Part shown: in pieces, positions 1-9,537 of the stretch
How the letters are laid out: each line of letters starts with the position of its first letter
How positions within the stretch are numbered: the stretch's first letter is position 1
Source: Betaproteobacteria bacterium SCN1
GTDB taxonomy: Bacteria > Pseudomonadota > Gammaproteobacteria > Burkholderiales > Thiobacillaceae
NCBI GenBank assembly: GCA_008923315.1
Contig: WBSF01000009.1
Span: 372,001-436,000 of the forward strand
Length of the DNA stretch: 64,000 nt
Direction of reading: 5' to 3'
Notes under the pieces: generated by a model
Databases searched by the model: none
Told to the model about the DNA's origin: nothing
The model's input: the letters and a program-made list of their open reading frames with translations, nothing else
Translations under genes and position numbers: made by a program

Positions 1-1386
1 TCGCGCCAGGCGTGGAACGGTGCGGTGCGCAAGGTGTTCTTCGAATCGCCGATCGTACGGCTGATGAAGCTGGGTTACACGGACATCTACCAGGACGGCC
101 TGCAGCTCGAGACCGGCAGGATTCCGCCGGAGAGCATCGTCATCCACCGCTATTACGACGTGGCCGATCCCGATTTCGGCACGGGCAAGGCGCCCACCAT
201 CGAGCAGGCGGCGCAGGGCCTGTCCGATCTGATCCTGCGCGTGCGCGACCAGGTCTGCCGCGACGGCCAGATGAAGGCGGAGGATTTCCGGGTCTATCTG
301 GTGGCGCATTCGATGGGCGGGCTGGTGTGCCGCTGTTTTCTGCAGAACGAAGCGGTCGGCACCCGCGAGGCGCGCCGGATGGTGGACAAGGTGTTCACCT
401 ACGCCACGCCGCACAACGGCATCGAGATGGCCGGCCTCAACGTGCCGGGTTTCTTCGAACTGTGGGACATGAACAATTTCGACCGCGACCGCATGCGCGA
501 CTATCTGGCGATCAAGGGAAAGAAGGCGCCGGCGAATTCGCTCGACGGCAAGTTCGACCCGGCGCGCTTCTTCTGTCTGGTGGGCACCAACAGCAAGGAC
601 TACGACGTGGCGAAAGGCGCCTCCCGCATGCTGGCCGGCGAGCTGAGCGATGGCCTGGTGCGTATTTCCAACGCCTATGTCGACGGCGCACCGCGCGCAC
701 ATGTGCACCGCAGCCACAGCGGGGCGCACGGCATCGTCAATTCTGAGGAAGGCTTTCAGAACCTTACGCGCTTTCTGTTCGGCGATCTGCGGGTGGAAGG
801 CGTGCTGCAGGTGGAAGACCTGCCGCTGCCGCCCATCGGCGCGGTGCGCAAGCTGCTCGGCACACGCGTGGGCTATTACTTCGAAGTGGCTGTGGCGACG
901 CGCGGCGCGCTCGATTTCGACCTCACGCGCCGCACCATCGCCAACAACAGCGCCATCCTGCGCCAGCGCAGCGATCTGTTCGACGAGAACGGCGCGCTCC
1001 TGCAGACAGCCAAGCATCCCTTCCTGTTCTCGGTGTTCATGGACACCTCGAAGCGGCCCGAGAAGCGCAAGGAAATGATGTTCTCGGTACAGCTCGCGGT
1101 CTCCATGCTCACCTACATGGGCGAGGAGTCCTCGGTCGACCAGCATTACGTACCCGGCGAATATCTCTTCCGCGACACCCTCGTGATCAGCGCCATTCCG
1201 CCCCTCACACCCGACGAGTCCTGGCGCGTGGGCTACGTGCTGTCCGACACCGGCTGGTCGGGGGCGGAAGACACGATCGCCGAGAGCAAAAAAGACCCGC
1301 AGGGCAGGCCCTACGTTGCGATTCCCCTGCAAAACGAAAAAGGCTTCAGGGCCACGCTGCGGTTGTACGGGACGCCGTGGGGGTGA
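1..1386 (+). CDS. Alpha/beta hydrolase, lipase-like, 5' end outside window
   Basis: The reading frame is open from the first base, so the true start lies upstream and at least 461 residues are visible. A nucleophile elbow, AHSMGG, puts the catalytic serine codon at 310-312, which is the G/A-x-S-x-G pattern of lipases and PGAP1-like acyl hydrolases. It is followed by YATPHNG, also typical of lipase-type hydrolases that act on esters or membrane lipids. The C-terminal 200 residues have no fold I recognise. No signal peptide can be judged because the N-terminus is missing. The gene stands apart from the next one by more than 550 bp. The hydrolase fold is well supported; the substrate is unknown. 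Confidence 0.75.
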   Translation, partial: SRQAWNGAVRKVFFESPIVRLMKLGYTDIYQDGLQLETGRIPPESIVIHRYYDVADPDFGTGKAPTIEQAAQGLSDLILRVRDQVCRDGQMKAEDFRVYLVAHSMGGLVCRCFLQNEAVGTREARRMVDKVFTYATPHNGIEMAGLNVPGFFELWDMNNFDRDRMRDYLAIKGKKAPANSLDGKFDPARFFCLVGTNSKDYDVAKGASRMLAGELSDGLVRISNAYVDGAPRAHVHRSHSGAHGIVNSEEGFQNLTRFLFGDLRVEGVLQVEDLPLPPIGAVRKLLGTRVGYYFEVAVATRGALDFDLTRRTIANNSAILRQRSDLFDENGALLQTAKHPFLFSVFMDTSKRPEKRKEMMFSVQLAVSMLTYMGEESSVDQHYVPGEYLFRDTLVISAIPPLTPDESWRVGYVLSDTGWSGAEDTIAESKKDPQGRPYVAIPLQNEKGFRATLRLYGTPWG

Positions 1387-1944
1387 CGCGGGATGGACCA
1401 TGCTGCCTCTCCCCGGCACTGAAGCAGACAGTCTGGACATAGCCGTGAGCGCTGTGCCGCAGCTTGCTTGGGCGAGCCGTGCGTGCGTGGAGCTTCGTGT
1501 CTGCCTGCCATGACATAACCCGCATGCGGAAAATCACAAACGACCGGTCCCCACATTGGACATGAGGTTGATGTGCCAACGCTTTGCTGCGTATGGACGC
1601 ATGGCATGCATGTGGCCCGCGATCCGGCCGGCAACGATTCTTTTCGATGCGCTGTTTCCGGTGGAGCGTCACGAAATCTTCGTGCGCATGCAGGGTGCGG
1701 CGCCTGCCCGGGCTGGAATGGACGTATGGAAGGGTGAGCGGACTTGTCTGTAGACAATTGCGAGTTCGGGCATATATGCGAAGGTGATCGTGCCGGTCGC
1801 GCTCATGGCGAGCGGCTATCATTTCCACTCGGATGCGGTGCCATGCCCGTCTCGGTCCGAGTCGGATAAATACAAAGACGTCTCTGTCTCGTATTAGGGT
1901 TGAGAGGCGGGTCGAATGCCATACGATTCTTTGAAAGGAATGCC
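1387..1944. other. Intergenic gap without a convincing gene
   Basis: This 558-bp stretch is less GC-rich than its surroundings. The short ORFs on both strands have no recognisable domain, poor codon character and no ribosome binding site. The last part, from about 1880, must hold the promoter and leader of the lipoprotein gene at 1945, but no clear sigma70 hexamer pair was seen. It could be remnant sequence from a lost gene. Confidence 0.4.
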
Positions 1945-2778
1945 ATGAAAATGCTGATCGCGTCTGTATGTGCCGGTCTGGCGCTGGTGCTGGCCGGCTG
2001 CGCCGCCTGGTTTCCGCAACAGGGTGTCAAGCAGGCGGGCAGCATCGTCGACTACCTGTATCCGGATGCGAAGGAGCCGCCGCAGTTGAAGCCGGCGGTC
2101 ACGTATCTGCGGCCGCCGGTGCGCGTCGGCATCGCATTCGTACCGGGGGGCGGCTGGGGGACGGGCCTGCCTGAGGCCGAACAGACGAAGCTGCTGGAGC
2201 GGGTCAGGGCGGCCTTCAGACAATACGACTTCATCGGCGGGATCGAAGTCATTCCGACGCAGTACCTGCGCGAGAAAGGCGGGTTCCAGAATCTGGAGCA
2301 GGTGGCACGCATGTTCAATGTGGAGGTCATGGCATTGCTCTCGTACGATCAGGTTCAGTTCAACGACAGCAACGCTTTGTCCGTGTTGTACTGGACGATC
2401 ATTGGCGCCTATATCATTCATGGCGATCAGTACGACATCCAGACCATGGTCGATGCTTCCGTGTTCGACGTGCATTCCCGCAAGCTGCTGTTCCGGGCGC
2501 CGGGCACGAGCCAGGTCAAGGGCAGTGCGTCGCTTGCGGGGTTCAGCGAACGCGCCCGCACGGCGCGTCAGGCTGGATATGATCAGGCCGTCGAGAACCT
2601 GATCCCGCGCTTGCAGGGCGAACTCGGCAGTTTCAAGGAACGCATCCGGAACGATGCGAATTTCCGGGTCGAAAACAAACCCGGATATACCGGTGGCGGC
2701 GATGTGGGCTGGCTGGGACTGCTGTTTGCCGGTGTTTTGGCAGGCATTGCTGCCTACTGGGGACGCAGACGGGCATGA
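1945..2778 (+). CDS. GlyGly-CTERM (rhombotarget) lipoprotein
   Basis: The protein has 277 residues. Start chosen at ATG 1945 because GAAAGGA lies just upstream and a lipoprotein signal peptide begins there, ending in the lipobox LAGC at about residue 17. The C-terminus carries Gly-Gly-Gly-Asp, then a hydrophobic helix of about 18 residues, then Gly-Arg-Arg-Arg, which is the tripartite layout of a rhombosortase sorting signal. Its stop codon overlaps the start of the rhombosortase gene by 4 bp, so enzyme and substrate are translationally coupled. I recall that NCBI names such proteins 'rhombotarget lipoprotein'. Predicted fate: lipidated at the N-terminus, cleaved and released from its C-terminal anchor by the neighbouring protease. 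Function of the central domain is unknown. Confidence 0.8.
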   Translation: MKMLIASVCAGLALVLAGCAAWFPQQGVKQAGSIVDYLYPDAKEPPQLKPAVTYLRPPVRVGIAFVPGGGWGTGLPEAEQTKLLERVRAAFRQYDFIGGIEVIPTQYLREKGGFQNLEQVARMFNVEVMALLSYDQVQFNDSNALSVLYWTIIGAYIIHGDQYDIQTMVDASVFDVHSRKLLFRAPGTSQVKGSASLAGFSERARTARQAGYDQAVENLIPRLQGELGSFKERIRNDANFRVENKPGYTGGGDVGWLGLLFAGVLAGIAAYWGRRRA

Positions 2779-3386
2779 GCGCATTGCGCATTGCGCTGCT
2801 GGCGGCCTCGGTGTGCGGTCTGTTCGCCGTGATGCCGCACGCCGTGACGGCCTGGCTGGTATTCGACCGGGATGCCATTCTGGCCGGGCAGGTCTGGCGG
2901 CTATGGACGGCGCATGGCGTACATTTTTCCTGGTCACATGCAACGACAGACAGCCTGACGCTCTTTGCGGTTGTCTGGGTGCTGGCTCGCCATGGCAGCG
3001 TGCGGACAGTCGTGTGGGCGCTGCTGGCAGGTGCGCCGCTGATTGCACTGGGGCTGCTGCTTGCCGTTCCGGATATGCGTGTGTATGCCGGGGCTTCGGG
3101 GCTTGTCATGCTGGTGGCCGCCACCGCTGGCGGCAGGTTGTGGCGGGACGTCCCGCGGCTGCGTGGATTGCTCGGACTGCTTGCGGCTGCAGCCGTGATC
3201 AGGCTCGCCCTCGATGCAAGCGGCGTGCTGTCGCCGTTCGGCACATTGCCCGATGGCATTCGGGTGGCATGGCAGGCGCATGCGCTGGGCCTGATTCTGG
3301 GAGGACTGTTCGCAGTCGGCATGAAAAGACCGGACGAGAGAACTGCGCTGCCCATGGCGCATCCCGCTGCCGAATCGCGGCCATGA
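2775..3386 (+). CDS. rrtA: Rhombosortase (rhomboid-family intramembrane serine protease)
   Basis: The protein has 203 residues and about six membrane helices. Rhombosortase landmarks are present: QVWRLWTAHGVHFSWSH in the first loop, YAGASG with the likely nucleophile Ser108, and WQAHALG with the likely catalytic His169. This serine-histidine dyad protease cleaves the C-terminal GlyGly-CTERM anchor of exported proteins at the inner membrane. The probable target is encoded directly upstream with a 4-bp overlap. It also overlaps the following ybaK gene (ATGA), so all three are cotranscribed. The last 20 residues after the final helix are unconserved. Rhomboid membership is clear; the rhombosortase subtype follows from the motifs and the neighbouring target. 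Confidence 0.82.
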   Translation: MSALRIALLAASVCGLFAVMPHAVTAWLVFDRDAILAGQVWRLWTAHGVHFSWSHATTDSLTLFAVVWVLARHGSVRTVVWALLAGAPLIALGLLLAVPDMRVYAGASGLVMLVAATAGGRLWRDVPRLRGLLGLLAAAAVIRLALDASGVLSPFGTLPDGIRVAWQAHALGLILGGLFAVGMKRPDERTALPMAHPAAESRP

Positions 3387-3856
3387 CCCCGGGCATCAAC
3401 GTCGCCAAGGCCGCACACGTCGTTTATACCGTGCACGAATATGTGCATGACCCGGCGCATCCCGCCTACGGCGAGGAGGCAGCGGAAAAGCTTGGCGTAC
3501 CGATGGCGCGCGTGTTCAAGACGCTGGTGGCGAGCCTCGATGGCAAGTCGCTCGCGGTCGGGATCGTGCCGGTGTCCGCGAAGCTCGACCTGAAACGGCT
3601 GGCGAAGGCGGCCGGCGCGAAACGGGCGGAGATGGCCGCGCCGGCCGACGTGGAACGCGCGACGGGCTATGTGCTTGGCGGTGTGAGTCCGCTGGGGCAG
3701 AAAAAGCGCCTGAGGACCTGGATCGATGCGACGGCTGCACACTATCCGACGATTTTTGTCAGCGCAGGCCGGCGGGGCCTGGAGATCGAGCTGGCACCCG
3801 AGGATCTTCGCCAGCTGACCGGCGGCGCGTTCTCGGACATCGCACTGCCCGCCTGA
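3383..3856 (+). CDS. ybaK: Cys-tRNA(Pro)/Cys-tRNA(Cys) deacylase YbaK
   Basis: This 157-residue protein fits the usual length of the YbaK/EbsC family. These free-standing editing enzymes hydrolyse mischarged Cys-tRNA(Pro) in the cytoplasm. The family features are visible: the N-terminal YTVHEYVHDP, KTLVASLDGK in the core, KRLAKAAGAKRAEMA, and the GYVLGGVSPLGQKK loop near residue 95 containing the conserved Gly-Gly-x-Ser-Pro. ATG 3383 overlaps the stop of rrtA, and a much longer upstream reading in this frame is only the shadow of the two preceding genes. Cotranscription with the rhombosortase pair looks incidental to function. Confidence 0.9.
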   Translation: MTPGINVAKAAHVVYTVHEYVHDPAHPAYGEEAAEKLGVPMARVFKTLVASLDGKSLAVGIVPVSAKLDLKRLAKAAGAKRAEMAAPADVERATGYVLGGVSPLGQKKRLRTWIDATAAHYPTIFVSAGRRGLEIELAPEDLRQLTGGAFSDIALPA

Positions 3857-3963
3857 TCCGGGACTGGTTCAGGGGAGTTCTCAGCCTCGCCGGGGCTGTG
3901 TCATAATCCACGCCGCGGAGCAGTCATAACAACAATCTGCCATGTCGCCATTGGGAGGAGACG

Positions 3964-4827
3964 ATGGATAGCCATCGCTGCGCCGCAGTTCGTCCGGCCG
4001 TTTCAGGCCCCGCCTTTTCTGGGTGGCTTACATATCTGAAAAATTGGGCAGCGCAGTCTGTCATCGGTTTTTTTCGTTTTCGTCTTGCATTGCGCCCGGC
4101 GCGTGAGGAACGGGAAAGATTTCGCTCAAACCCGCCTGTCTCGACAGCAATGCCGACAAGCGGTCGCGCCGATATTCTGGTGCAAGCGGGAAGTCTGATA
4201 GGCGTGTCCCGGCTGCTGGTGACGGGTGGGTGTGTCTTCAGTCTGGTCCTGGGCGGTTGCGCGACGACGCAGCCGCTCGACGATGCCGACCGGGCTCGTC
4301 TGGCAACTGTCTGGATCAATCCGGATATCGAGGTGTCGCCCCAGATGTATTACATGGGAGCGGGCAGCAGTGTGGGGTTTCTGTTTGGCGCAGTTGGAGG
4401 CCTGGCAACTGCGCTCGCAAACATGTCACCGGGAGAGCAGTTCAGGTCGTTTGCCGAGTCGAAAGGCATCAGCGTCGACCGAGTCGTTCGAGAGGAGGCG
4501 ATCAGGGCCTTCCAGGCGTCAGGAAAACTGAAACTGGCTGAAGCGCCAGGGCCTGGGGCCGCTACGCTGGTCATCAAGGTGCCGATTTACGGGTTTTCGA
4601 TCCCGCACGGATTCAGCAGCCGGCTTGTTCCGGCAATGGGCATCGAATGCACATTGACCGACGCGCAGGGTAAAACAGTGTGGCGCGCACGTGACTCGGT
4701 TGCCCCGCTGGGCAACCCGGCAGAAGGCCATACGATGGAGGAATACCGGGCCAACCCTGCCTTGATTGAAGAAGCCTGGCGCATCGCCGCCAGAAAAATA
4801 ATTGCCGATCTGATGGCCACGTTGTGA
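3964..4827 (+). CDS. Putative lipoprotein of unknown function
   Basis: I do not recognise the family. The start is uncertain. ATG 3964 has a strong GGGAGGAG site and gives 287 residues, but a lipoprotein signal peptide with lipobox LGGC only begins near residue 80. GTG 4204 or ATG 4150 would place that signal at the N-terminus and give about 207 or 225 residues. The mature part contains a glycine-rich stretch near GAGSSVGFLFGAVGG, which may associate with the membrane, and ends in a helical segment. It is the first of three consecutive envelope-protein genes and could be co-expressed with them. The CDS is likely real; start and function are open. Confidence 0.6.
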   Translation: MDSHRCAAVRPAVSGPAFSGWLTYLKNWAAQSVIGFFRFRLALRPAREERERFRSNPPVSTAMPTSGRADILVQAGSLIGVSRLLVTGGCVFSLVLGGCATTQPLDDADRARLATVWINPDIEVSPQMYYMGAGSSVGFLFGAVGGLATALANMSPGEQFRSFAESKGISVDRVVREEAIRAFQASGKLKLAEAPGPGAATLVIKVPIYGFSIPHGFSSRLVPAMGIECTLTDAQGKTVWRARDSVAPLGNPAEGHTMEEYRANPALIEEAWRIAARKIIADLMATL

Positions 4828-4865
4828 GCGCGTGTGGCCGTGATCGGTCGCGGGAGGAAAGGGGT

Positions 4866-5462
4866 ATGACGAAGACTATTGCGACCGGGACGATTGTTTG
4901 GGCGCTGAGCATGTTGTTGTCAGGCTGCGCGACGTATTCCAGCAGCCGTATCGATGAGAAAACCGGGATGTACGAAGGAAACGCCGTCGCCGATCCTGTC
5001 TGGATAACAAAAAGCGTGAGCGGGGTTGATTTGAATCGCTATGCTTATGTTTACCTGCAGACCCGCAGCAATTTCTATCCGGCCCGTTTCGAGTACTACG
5101 TGCGTCACGCCCTGTTCCGGAATGGGTTTGTCCGAGTCCTCAATCAGCAGGAACTGACACAATTGGTTCTGGATACGCCTCGGCTCGCGTCGATCAATTC
5201 ATTGACGGATCCAGTGGCTGTGCGCAGGCTCTCTATGCTGGCCGGGCCAATTCTGCAGGTGTCATATGATTCGACTGGACAAGGAGCCCGGAATTACACG
5301 GATTTTTCCGTGCATGACCTGTCGACCGGAGAGCTGCTTTTCCAGATCAAGTTCGACAAGGTGATCTGGACGGATAGCGAAAAGGAAACCATGCAGCCGG
5401 TCCTGAATGCCTTCAAGGTCTGGGTGGATCAGAACAGGGCCGCGGGCGGGAGCGCGGTATGA
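4866..5462 (+). CDS. Putative lipoprotein of unknown function
   Basis: The protein has 198 residues. ATG 4866 follows a purine-rich AGGAAAGGGG site and opens a lipoprotein signal peptide with lipobox LSGC at residues 17-20. The mature domain is mixed alpha/beta by eye, with no motif I can name. It lies 38 bp after the preceding lipoprotein gene and overlaps the next gene by 4 bp, so the three probably form one transcription unit for outer-membrane or periplasmic proteins. An in-frame GTG at 4824 is less likely because it would bury the signal peptide. Confidence 0.65.
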   Translation: MTKTIATGTIVWALSMLLSGCATYSSSRIDEKTGMYEGNAVADPVWITKSVSGVDLNRYAYVYLQTRSNFYPARFEYYVRHALFRNGFVRVLNQQELTQLVLDTPRLASINSLTDPVAVRRLSMLAGPILQVSYDSTGQGARNYTDFSVHDLSTGELLFQIKFDKVIWTDSEKETMQPVLNAFKVWVDQNRAAGGSAV

Positions 5463-5965
5463 GCAGGCTGTCTGCGCTTATGTTCGGGCTGTGTGTTGCG
5501 GTGGGTATCCCTTTCCAAGCCGCGGCGCTGGAGTACGGTGCCTATAACGGTTACAGCGGTTACCAGGGTTTTCGTTTGAGCCCGAATGCATTCTATGTGG
5601 CCTACCATGGGGCTAGAGGGGACAGCATGGCCGACGTTGAACCCGCATGGAAACAGCGTGCCGCGCAATTGTGTACGGATGAGGGCGCGGCTTATTTCGT
5701 CGAATTGAAGTATCCGGCTGAGCCGGTGCTACACGATGATCCTCAGTTTTTCTCCGAAGCGGCTGAATTCCGTTCGGGATTCAGGATGGTCAAGGGAGGC
5801 GGGATGGTTTTCATCCCGATTTTCACCGGCCCGCCGGCACCCTTTTTCATCGATGCGCCCTCCAGAATGGCCAATGTACGCTGTATTCGGGACCCGGCAC
5901 AGTTGCGCGACAGTTCGCGCCTGTTGCGTGTCCTGGATTATCCGATTCCCGCGCCTGTCCGGTAA
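5459..5965 (+). CDS. Exported protein of unknown function
   Basis: The protein has 168 residues with a signal peptide ending near AAALEYG at residue 24. The mature part begins with a tyrosine/glycine-rich segment, then SPNAFYVAYHGARG, which resembles the start of small exported proteins that often sit with envelope lipoproteins. Three cysteines remain in the mature chain, which could form disulfides in the periplasm. ATG 5459 overlaps the stop of the preceding lipoprotein gene, so translation is coupled. No catalytic motif is visible. Confidence 0.6.
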   Translation: MSRLSALMFGLCVAVGIPFQAAALEYGAYNGYSGYQGFRLSPNAFYVAYHGARGDSMADVEPAWKQRAAQLCTDEGAAYFVELKYPAEPVLHDDPQFFSEAAEFRSGFRMVKGGGMVFIPIFTGPPAPFFIDAPSRMANVRCIRDPAQLRDSSRLLRVLDYPIPAPVR

Positions 5966-5977
5966 TCCCGGCGTCAC

Positions 5978-8320
5978 TCAGGCCTTCAGTTTCGCAAATG
6001 CCGCCGCCATCGCGCCGCCCATCGCGGGTTGCGTCGCAGGCCGCGGTGTTTTTCCCCGGGCCTGTCGATGCTGCGGGCGCGCGTCGCGCCGCGGCGCCTG
6101 TTCCTGCGACGCGCTGTCGGTCAGGCGCATCGTCAGCGCGATACGTTTGCGCTTTTCGTCCACCTCCAGCACTTTCACTTTGACGACCTGACCGGTCTTG
6201 ACCACGCTGTGCGGGTCTTTCACGTAGCGTTCGGCCAGCGCGGAGATATGGACGAGGCCGTCCTGATGCACGCCGATGTCGACGAAGGCGCCGAAGGCGG
6301 CGACGTTGGTGACGACGCCTTCGAGCAGCATGCCGGGCTTCAGGTCGGCGAGTGTTTCCACCCCCTCCTTGAAGGCGGCGGTGGTGAATTCGGGTCGCGG
6401 GTCGCGGCCGGGTTTTTCCAGTTCGCGCAGGATGTCGCGCACGGTCGGAAGGCCGAATCGGTCGTCGGCGTACTTCGCGGGTTCGACGGCTTTCAGCTTG
6501 CCCGGCTGGCCGGCCAGCGTCTTCAGGTCGAGTTTCAGGTCGGCGAGGATGCGTTCGGCCAGCGGATAGGATTCGGGGTGGACGGCGGAGGCGTCGAGCG
6601 CGTTGTCGCCGTCCGCGATGCGAAGAAAGCCGGCAGCCTGCTCGAAGGTTTTTTCGCCCAGGCGCGGCACCTCGCGCAGCTGCGCGCGGCTGGCGAAACG
6701 GCCGTGGCTGTCGCGCCGTGCGACGATGGCCTGCGCCACGCTGCCGGACAGGCCCGACACGCGCGCCAGCAGGGGCACCGATGCGGTATTGACGTCGACC
6801 CCGACGGCGTTGACGCAGTCTTCCACCACGGCGTCGAGCGAACGCGCGAGCTGGAATTCGCTGACATCGTGCTGGTACTGGCCGACGCCGATGGATTTGG
6901 GATCGATCTTCACCAGCTCGGCGAGCGGGTCCTGCAGGCGGCGTGCGATGGAGACCGCGCCGCGCAGCGACACGTCGAGTTCGGGCAGTTCGCGGGAAGC
7001 GAATTCTGACGCCGAGTAGACCGACGCGCCGGCTTCGGAAACGACGATGCTGGTGAGGCCGAACTCGGGATGGCGCTTGATGAGGTCGCGTGCGAGGCGG
7101 TCGGTTTCGCGCGAGGCGGTGCCGTTGCCGATGGCGATGAGCGCGACCCGGTGTTTCGCGGCGAGCCGGCCGAGCGTGCGCAGCGCGCCGTCCCAGTCGT
7201 TTTTCGGCGGATGCGGATAGACCGTCGCGGTGTCGACGACCTTGCCGGTGGCGTCGACGACGGCGACCTTCACGCCGGTGCGCAGGCCGGGGTCGAGCCC
7301 CAGGGTCGCGCGCGGCCCGGCGGGTGCGGCAAGCAGCAGGTCGCGCAGGTTGCGCGCGAAGACCTGGATGGCCTCGGTTTCGGCGCGGACGCGCAGCGCG
7401 CCCATGAGCTCGGTTTCCAGATGCATGCCCACCTTCACGCGCCAGGCGAAGCGCACGGTGTCCATCAGCCAGCGGTCGGCGGGGCGGCTGCGGTCGGCGA
7501 TGCCGAAGCGGGCGGCGATGCGCGCCTCGCACGGGTTGTGCGGATCGTTCCACGCAGGCTGTGCGGTTTCGCTGTCGAGGCGCAGGCGCACGTCGAGCAG
7601 GTCTTCGCGCCGGCCGCGGAAGACGGCGAGCGCGCGGTGTGAGGGCATGGTGGCCAGCGGCTCGGCGTGGTCGAAATAGTCGGCGTATTTTTCCGCCGCG
7701 GCTTCCTTGCCCGCGATCACGCCGGCCTGCACCACGCCGTGATCCTGCAGGTATTCGCGCAGACCCTGCAAGAGGGCGGCATCCTCGGCGAAGCGCTCCA
7801 TCAGGATCTGGCGCGCGCCGTCGAGCGCGGCCTTGGCATCGGGCACGCCGGGGTTGTCGCCGTCGGCGGTGCTGAAGGGATCGCGCAGGTAGCACACGGC
7901 TTCGGTTTCGGGCGCCAGCATCGGGTCGGCGAGCAGGGCTTCTGCCAGCGGCTCCAGTCCGGCTTCGCGCGCAATCTGCGCGCGGGTGCGGCGTTTGGGC
8001 TTGTAAGGCAGGTAGAGATCTTCGAGCTGCGCCTTGTCGGGCGCCAGCAGGATCGCTTCGCGCAGTTCGGGCGTGAGCTTGCTCTGTTCGTTAATGGACT
8101 CGAGGATCGCGGCGCGGCGGGCTTCGAGTTCGCGCAGGTAACGCAGCCGTTCTTCCAGCAGGCGCAGCTGCGCGTCGTCCAGGCCGCCGGTGGCCTCCTT
8201 GCGGTAGCGCGCAATGAAAGGCACGGTCGCGCCTTCGTCGAGCAGTGCGACGGCAGCGGCGATCTGGACGGGTTTGGCCGCGATTTCGGCGGCGAGACGA
8301 TGTTCGATGGTGGGCAGCAT
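5978..8320 (-). CDS. tex: Tex-family RNA-binding transcription accessory protein
   Basis: The protein has 780 residues, the normal length for Tex. Start chosen at 8320, giving [13 protein letters not shown], the usual family N-terminus. Domains in order: N-terminal helical HTH-like region with [12 protein letters not shown] near residue 36, YqgF/RuvC-like domain with [10 protein letters not shown] near residue 325, helix-hairpin-helix motifs near 490-570, and a C-terminal S1 domain ([16 protein letters not shown]) at about 645-715. Tex binds nucleic acid and influences transcription and virulence gene expression in other species. A basic, alanine-rich tail follows the S1 domain. Convergent with the preceding exported-protein gene. 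Confidence 0.95.
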   Translation of the reverse strand: MLPTIEHRLAAEIAAKPVQIAAAVALLDEGATVPFIARYRKEATGGLDDAQLRLLEERLRYLRELEARRAAILESINEQSKLTPELREAILLAPDKAQLEDLYLPYKPKRRTRAQIAREAGLEPLAEALLADPMLAPETEAVCYLRDPFSTADGDNPGVPDAKAALDGARQILMERFAEDAALLQGLREYLQDHGVVQAGVIAGKEAAAEKYADYFDHAEPLATMPSHRALAVFRGRREDLLDVRLRLDSETAQPAWNDPHNPCEARIAARFGIADRSRPADRWLMDTVRFAWRVKVGMHLETELMGALRVRAETEAIQVFARNLRDLLLAAPAGPRATLGLDPGLRTGVKVAVVDATGKVVDTATVYPHPPKNDWDGALRTLGRLAAKHRVALIAIGNGTASRETDRLARDLIKRHPEFGLTSIVVSEAGASVYSASEFASRELPELDVSLRGAVSIARRLQDPLAELVKIDPKSIGVGQYQHDVSEFQLARSLDAVVEDCVNAVGVDVNTASVPLLARVSGLSGSVAQAIVARRDSHGRFASRAQLREVPRLGEKTFEQAAGFLRIADGDNALDASAVHPESYPLAERILADLKLDLKTLAGQPGKLKAVEPAKYADDRFGLPTVRDILRELEKPGRDPRPEFTTAAFKEGVETLADLKPGMLLEGVVTNVAAFGAFVDIGVHQDGLVHISALAERYVKDPHSVVKTGQVVKVKVLEVDEKRKRIALTMRLTDSASQEQAPRRDARPQHRQARGKTPRPATQPAMGGAMAAAFAKLKA

Positions 8321-8381
8321 GAGGCGATGAGGTGGTTGACGCGCCCGGCCGGGCACGGATTGAACAGGGGACCGTGAGGAT

Positions 8382-9038
8382 TCAGGCCCAGCGCACGACG
8401 TCGTCGAACGGCTGGCGGCGCTTGTCCGGTTGCGGGCTCGCGCGGTAGCCGAAGGCGGCCATCACGGCGAGGCCGAAATGGCCGCCTTCGAGCAAGCCGG
8501 CTTCACGCAGCACGGTCTCGGCGTTTTCGCGATGGAATCCTTCGATGGGACAGGAATCGATGCCGAGCAGGGCCGCGCCGGTCATCAGATTGGCGAGCGC
8601 GATATAGGCCTGGTGACAGCTCCAGTCGAACACGGCACGCGGGCTGTCTAGCCTGAAGTCCTCGCTGTGGAATCCGGGATAGAAGATATGGCGGCGCGCG
8701 ATAGCCTCCTCCGGCATACCGAGCACATCGCGCATCATGTGCTCGGTGTAGTCCGAACCGGGCAGCATGTCGTCCCGACGGGCGAGGATCAGCACGACGT
8801 GGCTGGCGGTGGGAAATTGCCCCTGCGCGCCCCAGACGACGGCACGCAGCTTCTCGCGCAGCGCCGGGTCCTGCACGACGACGAAACGCCAGGGTTCGAA
8901 GCCGAATGAACTGGGCGAAAGGCGCGCGCATTCGAGGAGCGCACGGAACTGTGCATCGGGAATCCGGCGCGCGGGATCGAAGCGTTTGCAGGCATGGCGG
9001 AAGTTGAAGGCTTCGAGCAGCGTGGCGGTGTCGATCAT
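8382..9038 (-). CDS. NAD(P)H-dependent nitroreductase-family oxidoreductase
   Basis: This 218-residue FMN-dependent reductase belongs to the nitroreductase superfamily. Visible family features are the N-terminal [12 protein letters not shown]-phosphate contact, [16 protein letters not shown] near residue 40, and a C-terminal [13 protein letters not shown] that closes the FMN site. Such enzymes reduce nitro or quinone compounds with NAD(P)H in the cytoplasm; the natural substrate is unknown. It lies 61 bp upstream of tex on the same strand and may be cotranscribed with it. Confidence 0.88.
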   Translation of the reverse strand: MIDTATLLEAFNFRHACKRFDPARRIPDAQFRALLECARLSPSSFGFEPWRFVVVQDPALREKLRAVVWGAQGQFPTASHVVLILARRDDMLPGSDYTEHMMRDVLGMPEEAIARRHIFYPGFHSEDFRLDSPRAVFDWSCHQAYIALANLMTGAALLGIDSCPIEGFHRENAETVLREAGLLEGGHFGLAVMAAFGYRASPQPDKRRQPFDDVVRWA

Positions 9039-9059
9039 GGTCCGTAGGAAAAATAAGAA

Positions 9060-9440
9060 TCAGAACTGGCCGGTGCGCAGCAGTACCAGCGTACAGGCCC
9101 GTTCGTGCGGGATGCCGGCGGCGTCGAGACGGGCTTCGAGTGTGGGGTTCTCGGTACCGGGATTGAAGATCACGCGTCCGGGGCGCAACCGTACGATGGC
9201 GTCTACGAGCGTGGCCGAACGCTCGGGCCCGACATAGAGCGTCAGCGTGTCGACCGGTTCGGAAATGGCTTCCAGGCTGGGTACGACCGGCAGGCCTTCG
9301 GCCATGTCGAGCCGGGGGTGTACCGGGACGACGCGGTGGCCGTGTTCCAGCAGCAGGCGAATCGCCTGGTTGGAGTAGCGTTCGGGCTTGTGGCTGGCGC
9401 CGAGGACGGCAACGCATTGCGGGGACGGGGACGGGGACAT
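9060..9440 (-). CDS. CoA-binding domain protein (YccU-like)
   Basis: This 126-residue protein consists of a single Rossmann-type CoA-binding domain. It shows the N-terminal AVLGASHKPERYSNQA nucleotide loop and the C-terminal NPGTENPTLEARLDAAGI region typical of YccU-like proteins. These are thought to bind CoA or acyl-CoA; no enzymatic role is established. It sits 21 bp upstream of the nitroreductase gene on the same strand. Confidence 0.85.
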   Translation of the reverse strand: MSPSPSPQCVAVLGASHKPERYSNQAIRLLLEHGHRVVPVHPRLDMAEGLPVVPSLEAISEPVDTLTLYVGPERSATLVDAIVRLRPGRVIFNPGTENPTLEARLDAAGIPHERACTLVLLRTGQF

Positions 9441-9537
9441 GCAGGGGGTGCGAATGATGTCGAGGCCGTATTAAAGCAGATTGCGCGGCCGGCTGCGCCC
9501 CCGCGACGCGGCGGTCGATTTGGCATAAGCTTTCGCC

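Noticed and set aside
1311-1828. Minus-strand ORFs of 148 and 160 codons in the first gap
   Set aside because: They have no ribosome site, domain or consistent codon use, and they overlap each other in different frames.
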